Below are positions 12,795 to 16,612 of a stretch of DNA of 16,612 nucleotides, one piece after another. Positions within the stretch are counted from its first letter, which is position 1; every line of letters starts with the position of its first letter. The position numbers and the translations under genes are program-made. The stretch is taken from assembly GCA_029941485.1 (NCBI GenBank), contig JAPYOZ010000018.1:1-16612 (forward strand), read 5' to 3'. The DNA comes from Gammaproteobacteria bacterium. GTDB lineage: Bacteria > Pseudomonadota > Gammaproteobacteria > PS1 > Pseudothioglobaceae. Under the pieces are notes generated by a model. It saw nothing but the letters and a program-made list of their open reading frames with translations. It did no database searches and was not told the origin of the DNA.

Positions 12795-13256
12795 GTGGCA
12801 AAAATTACTGACAAAATTGAAGAATTAATCGACCCAGTTATTAGTGATCTGGGCTACGAACTGGTGGGTATTGATTACATTGCCAGTGGGAAGCACAGTA
12901 CTTTAAGAGTGTACATTGATTCGGATAATGGCATTGGGCTGGATGATTGTGAAGTTGTTTCGCGCCAGTTAAGTGCTATTTTTGATGTAGAGGACCCTAT
13001 TAGTAACCAGTATAATTTAGAGGTTTCGTCGCCAGGCGTAGAACGACCATTGTTTCACATTGGTCATTATCAGCGTTTTTTGGGCCATGATATTAAGTTA
13101 AGGTTGCTTAGACCAAAGGACGGACAAAGAAAATTTAACGGCGCTATTGGTAGTGTTAGTGAGGCCGATAATAGTGTTGAGTTAGTAACAGAATTAGGTC
13201 CAATAACATTGGACATTGACATGATTGAAAAAGCAAATTTAGTTGCTCATTTTTAG
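12795..13256 (+). CDS. rimP: Ribosome maturation factor RimP
   Basis: The product is needed for 30S subunit maturation. The 153-residue protein shows the family pattern: N-terminal domain with LGYELVGIDYIASGKHSTLRVYID (19-42) and DDCEVVSRQLSAIFDVEDP (50-68), then NLEVSSPGVERPLF (74-87) and a C-terminal SH3-like barrel. The start is GTG 12795 with only a weak SD (AGAG). A terminator sits just upstream, so expression probably relies on read-through from the tRNA-fMet promoter, as in the E. coli metY operon. nusA follows after nine bases. Confidence 0.95.
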   Translation: MAKITDKIEELIDPVISDLGYELVGIDYIASGKHSTLRVYIDSDNGIGLDDCEVVSRQLSAIFDVEDPISNQYNLEVSSPGVERPLFHIGHYQRFLGHDIKLRLLRPKDGQRKFNGAIGSVSEADNSVELVTELGPITLDIDMIEKANLVAHF

Positions 13257-13265
13257 GAGAAAAAC

Positions 13266-14741
13266 GTGGAAGGTAAAGAATTATTTTTAATGGTTGAGGC
13301 AATTTCTAACGAGAAAAATATCTCTCAAGAAGACGTGCTGGAAGCACTAGAAGAGGCATTAGCCGTTGCAACAAAAAAACGCAACAACATCGATGCACAT
13401 GTTGATATTGATAGAAAAACCGGTGAGTTTAATACCTTTAGACAGTGGATGGTCGTTGAGGATGGAGAAAACTTTGTTGATGACGATGGCACAGAGTTTG
13501 ACCCAGAGTTGCACATTTATGCAAAAGAGGCGAACGGCGTGGCAGTGGACGATTTTGTTCGTGAGCCGATGGAGACTGAAGAGTTTGGTCGTATTGCAGC
13601 ACAAATTGTCAAACAAGTGATCATTCAAAAAGTTCGTGAAGCTGAAAGAGAAGTGATTGTAGATGATTACACCAATCGTGTAGGCGAAGTGATTATGGTG
13701 ACGGTAAAACGTGTTGACAGAGGCAATGTTTATGTTGATATGGGCGGTGTCGACGGCATGATTTCTAGGTTTGACTTGATTCCTAATGAATCGACTCGTA
13801 AAAATGATCGTCTAAGGGCTTACATTAAAGAAGTGAAGTCAACTCCGCGTGGTGCGCAAATTTTCCTCAGTCGTACAGTGCCTGAAATGATGACAAACCT
13901 TTTTGAGATGGAAGTACCTGAAATTTCCGAAGGTGTAATTGAGATTATGGGTGGTAGTAGAGACCCTGGTTTACGTTCTAAGTTAGCGGTTAGAGCTAAA
14001 GACAAACGCCTAGATCCGATTGGTTCTTGTATCGGTATGAGAGGATCACGCGTGCAAGCAGTATCGAATGAGCTCAACGGCGAACGTGTTGATATTATTT
14101 TGTGGGACGAAGACCCTGCGCAGTTTGTTATTAATGCCATGGCGCCTGCTGAGGTTAGTTCTATTGTGGTTGATGAAGATAAAAATTCGATGGACATTGC
14201 TGTTGAAGACGATCAATTAGCGTTGGCAATTGGCCGTGGTGGTCAGAATATTAAATTAGCCTCTCGCTTAACCGGTTGGAAGCTTAACGTTATGTCAGTG
14301 AGTGAGGCTGACGACAAACAAATGGAAGAAAACCAGAAGATTAGTGCCAAATTAGCCGAACAATTGGGCGTTGATTCTGAGGTAGCCGGCGTACTAATCG
14401 AAGAAGGGTTTGGTAGTATTGATGAGGTTGCAGATGCAGATGCAGATACCTTAGAGGGTATTGAAGAATTTGATACATTGATGGTTGAAGAATTACAAGA
14501 GCGTGCGTCGGACGCACAATTGGTTCAAGCATTAGGAGACGCTGAGTCGTCTGAAGTGCTAATGAGCATTGAAGGCATGGATGAATATTTGATTCAAGCA
14601 CTGATTGAGGCTGAAATTGCTACGGTGGATGATTTTGCAGAATTATCAATTGATGAGTTGTTAGACATTCAGGACATGGATAAAGAAAAAGCTTCAAGTA
14701 TGATTATGACAGCAAGAGAAAATGAAGGGTGGTTTGACTAA
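13266..14741 (+). CDS. nusA: Transcription termination/antitermination factor NusA
   Basis: NusA binds RNA polymerase and regulates pausing, termination and antitermination. The 491 residues have the gammaproteobacterial layout: N-terminal polymerase-binding domain (1 to about 125), S1 (about 135-200), KH1 with CIGMRGSR (255-262), KH2 with AIGRGGQN (321-328), and two acidic C-terminal repeats (about 365-412 and 436-488). The full pair of repeats supports a gammaproteobacterial origin. The start is GTG 13266 with an AGGAG SD seven bases away; the N terminus MEGKELFLMVEAISNEK aligns with the family. It lies between rimP and infB in the conserved order. Confidence 0.97.
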   Translation: MEGKELFLMVEAISNEKNISQEDVLEALEEALAVATKKRNNIDAHVDIDRKTGEFNTFRQWMVVEDGENFVDDDGTEFDPELHIYAKEANGVAVDDFVREPMETEEFGRIAAQIVKQVIIQKVREAEREVIVDDYTNRVGEVIMVTVKRVDRGNVYVDMGGVDGMISRFDLIPNESTRKNDRLRAYIKEVKSTPRGAQIFLSRTVPEMMTNLFEMEVPEISEGVIEIMGGSRDPGLRSKLAVRAKDKRLDPIGSCIGMRGSRVQAVSNELNGERVDIILWDEDPAQFVINAMAPAEVSSIVVDEDKNSMDIAVEDDQLALAIGRGGQNIKLASRLTGWKLNVMSVSEADDKQMEENQKISAKLAEQLGVDSEVAGVLIEEGFGSIDEVADADADTLEGIEEFDTLMVEELQERASDAQLVQALGDAESSEVLMSIEGMDEYLIQALIEAEIATVDDFAELSIDELLDIQDMDKEKASSMIMTARENEGWFD

Positions 14742-14796
14742 TCCACACTTTAAAAAAATATCAGATTATTGATTAAACACGATAAAGGCAAGCATT

Positions 14797-16612
14797 ATGG
14801 CACATACAGTAGAAACGCTATCTAAATTATTGAAAAAGACTCCTGACGAAGTTATTACAATTTTGTCAAATGCTGGTGTTGACGGCAAGAAAGCTGATTC
14901 TCCAATATCCGGCGAAGAACGAAAAATCTTAATGAGTAGCTTATCAAAGCGATCAAGCAACAAATCAGGCATGACTGTATCCCGTAGAGCGCCTGCTAAG
15001 TCAAGTGCCAATACTGATGGTGTTCAAGTTCAGGTTAAGAAAAAACGCGTTAAAAAAATAGCACCTCAAACAACTGAACCAACTAATAACGAAGCAGCCT
15101 TGAAGGCACAAGCTGCATTAGAAGCAGGCCATGCTGCAGATGAAAAACAATCGGTTCAAGACGCTAAACGTCAAGAGGTGATTCGTTTGAAAACAGAGCA
15201 AGAGCAGTTGCAAAAGACTCAACAAGATGCAGTGAAACAAAAATCACAGGACGACGTTGCTAAAAAAGACAAGCCTACTGAAGTTAAAAAACCGACTCGT
15301 TTGCGTAATGCCCCAGGTGGTAATAATCAACGTCAACAGTTGCACGTTGCGCATAAGACAAAACGTAAGCTAAAGAAAAAAGACAGAACGCGTTTGAGTC
15401 AAAAGATTCAAGAAGAGCAGGCACAACATGGCTTTCAAAAACCAGTTGATAAGGTCATTCATGAAGTGGCCATCCCTGAGAACATTAAGGTAACAGACCT
15501 TGCACAGAAAATGACGACCAAAGCCGGAGAGGTGCTTAAAGTACTAATGGGCATGGGTGTAATGGTAACGTTAAACGATGTGATTGACCAAGACACTGCA
15601 CTGTTGGTGGTTGAAGAAATGGGTCACAAAGGCGTTGTTAGTAAGGAAGAAACCATTGAGGACACGTTGATTGAAAAGTCAAAACCAAATGGTGATGAAA
15701 GTCCTAGACCGCCTGTGGTTGCCATTATGGGGCACGTTGACCATGGAAAAACTTCATTGCTGGACTATATTCGTAAAGCCAAAGTCGCCGATGGTGAAGC
15801 CGGTGGTATTACTCAACACATTGGCGCCTACCAAGTTGAGTCAAACGGCAATGCAATTACTTTTATCGATACGCCAGGACACGCGGCATTTTCAAAAATG
15901 CGTTCTCGTGGTGCCAACGCAACCGATGTCGTTATTTTGGTTGTAGCAGCAGATGATGGTGTAATGCCACAAACGATTGAATCGATTAAGCACGCACAAA
16001 TTGCTGAAGTGCCAATCATTGTTGCCATTAATAAAATCGACAAAGAAGGCGTAGACATTGACAAAATTAAGCAAATACTTTCAAGTCACGATGTGATTGC
16101 TGAAGATTGGGGTGGTGACGTGATGATGGTACCGGTTTCAGCCCATACGGGTGAAGGCATTGACGCTTTATTGGAAGCAATTACATTAACCGCCGAAATA
16201 TTAGAACTCTCGGCCACGGTTAAAGGTCCTGCGCATGGCACAGTATTAGAAGCGCGTCTTGAGAAGGGGCGCGGGAAGGTAACCACTATCTTGGTACAAT
16301 CAGGCACGTTGAAAAAAGGCGATATTATGATTGCCGGCCTGGAGTATGGAAAGGTCAAACAAATTGTTAATGATCAGGGCAAAGTATTAAAAGAAGCTGG
16401 CCCTTCTACACCAGTTGAAGTATTGGGTCTTTCGGGTGTTCCAAATTCTGGTGACGAAGTGTTGGTTGTAGAATCTGAACGTAAAGCGCGCGAAGTCGCT
16501 GACTTTAGAAAAACACGCGACCGTGAAGCTGAGTTGCAAAACCAACAAGCATCGAAGATGGAGAACTTCTTACAAAAAATGGAAGAAGGCGATGTTTCTA
16601 CGGTTAATGTGT
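14797..16612 (+). CDS. infB: Translation initiation factor IF-2 (3' end beyond window)
   Basis: The reading frame runs unbroken from ATG 14797 through 605 codons to the window edge, so the C-terminal part is missing. The first 50 residues form an IF2_N domain (MAHTVETLSKLLKKTPDEVI). A charged Lys/Gln-rich linker (about 70-220) and a second IF2_N-like segment (about 224-275) follow. The GTPase domain has G1 GHVDHGKT (312-319), G3 DTPGH (358-362) and G4 NKID (412-415), followed by domain II. IF-2 brings fMet-tRNA to the 30S subunit, which fits the initiator tRNA at the head of the cluster. AAAGG eight bases before the ATG is the SD. The gene is 55 bases after nusA. E. coli IF-2 has 890 residues. 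Confidence 0.97.
   Translation, partial: MAHTVETLSKLLKKTPDEVITILSNAGVDGKKADSPISGEERKILMSSLSKRSSNKSGMTVSRRAPAKSSANTDGVQVQVKKKRVKKIAPQTTEPTNNEAALKAQAALEAGHAADEKQSVQDAKRQEVIRLKTEQEQLQKTQQDAVKQKSQDDVAKKDKPTEVKKPTRLRNAPGGNNQRQQLHVAHKTKRKLKKKDRTRLSQKIQEEQAQHGFQKPVDKVIHEVAIPENIKVTDLAQKMTTKAGEVLKVLMGMGVMVTLNDVIDQDTALLVVEEMGHKGVVSKEETIEDTLIEKSKPNGDESPRPPVVAIMGHVDHGKTSLLDYIRKAKVADGEAGGITQHIGAYQVESNGNAITFIDTPGHAAFSKMRSRGANATDVVILVVAADDGVMPQTIESIKHAQIAEVPIIVAINKIDKEGVDIDKIKQILSSHDVIAEDWGGDVMMVPVSAHTGEGIDALLEAITLTAEILELSATVKGPAHGTVLEARLEKGRGKVTTILVQSGTLKKGDIMIAGLEYGKVKQIVNDQGKVLKEAGPSTPVEVLGLSGVPNSGDEVLVVESERKAREVADFRKTRDREAELQNQQASKMENFLQKMEEGDVSTVNV

Noticed and set aside
13325..14601. Several open frames on the opposite strand and other frame of nusA
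   Set aside because: They are shadows of a clearly coding, well-conserved gene and have no ribosome-binding sites or recognisable products.

Overview
The window is a compact, AT-rich gammaproteobacterial chromosome segment. Three things point to that class: the order tRNA-fMet, rimP, nusA, infB matches the metY operon of E. coli; ftsK and lolA are adjacent as in enteric bacteria; and a YgfB/YecA (UPF0149) protein and an MltB-type transglycosylase are present. Genes are tightly packed, with ATGA stop/start overlaps and divergent start codons only about 14 bases apart. This suits a streamlined marine or symbiotic lineage such as the SUP05/Thioglobus group, but the lineage is an inference I cannot confirm by search.

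Layout. 113-2981 (minus): ftsK then lolA. 3045-3983 (plus): trxB, followed by tRNA-Phe (4017-4092) and a strong intrinsic terminator. 4130-5585: a gene-poor, very AT-rich island. It holds a 48-residue membrane ORF, an 88-residue secreted ORF, a 131-residue protein resembling YcfJ without its glycine zipper, near-consensus promoters, and two plus-strand stretches with C/U-rich hairpins and a recurring CTCCTCAAG motif. 8695-5586 (minus): mltB, ruvX, pyrB and a UPF0149 gene, probably one operon. 8710-11287 (plus): apbE, rarA and crcB, coupled by 4-base overlaps. 12215-11259 (minus): gshB, convergent with crcB. 12318-12602 (plus): a small GFSWT-type membrane protein with a TTG start. 12662 to the end (plus): initiator tRNA, terminator, rimP, nusA and the first 605 codons of infB.

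Functionally the window is mostly housekeeping: chromosome segregation, lipoprotein transport, thioredoxin reduction, pyrimidine synthesis, peptidoglycan turnover, flavinylation, replication-fork maintenance, fluoride export, glutathione synthesis, ribosome maturation, transcription elongation and translation initiation. Nothing looks like a mobile element, phage, defence system or CRISPR array.

The least explained part is the 4.1-5.6 kb island. A near-perfect sigma70 promoter (TTGACA, 16 bases, TATAAT) is predicted to start a transcript exactly at the first base of a 10-bp inverted repeat whose loop is C/U-rich. A second locus about 0.8 kb away has an extended -10 and several C/U-rich modules, including an 8-base copy of the 16S anti-Shine-Dalgarno core (CACCTCCT). 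These could be a family of anti-SD-mimic small RNAs or 5' leader elements. Other points worth checking are an initiator tRNA with a U1.U72 mismatch, candidate leaderless mRNAs for mltB and gshB, and a CrcB whose two Phe-box phenylalanines are Met and Leu.
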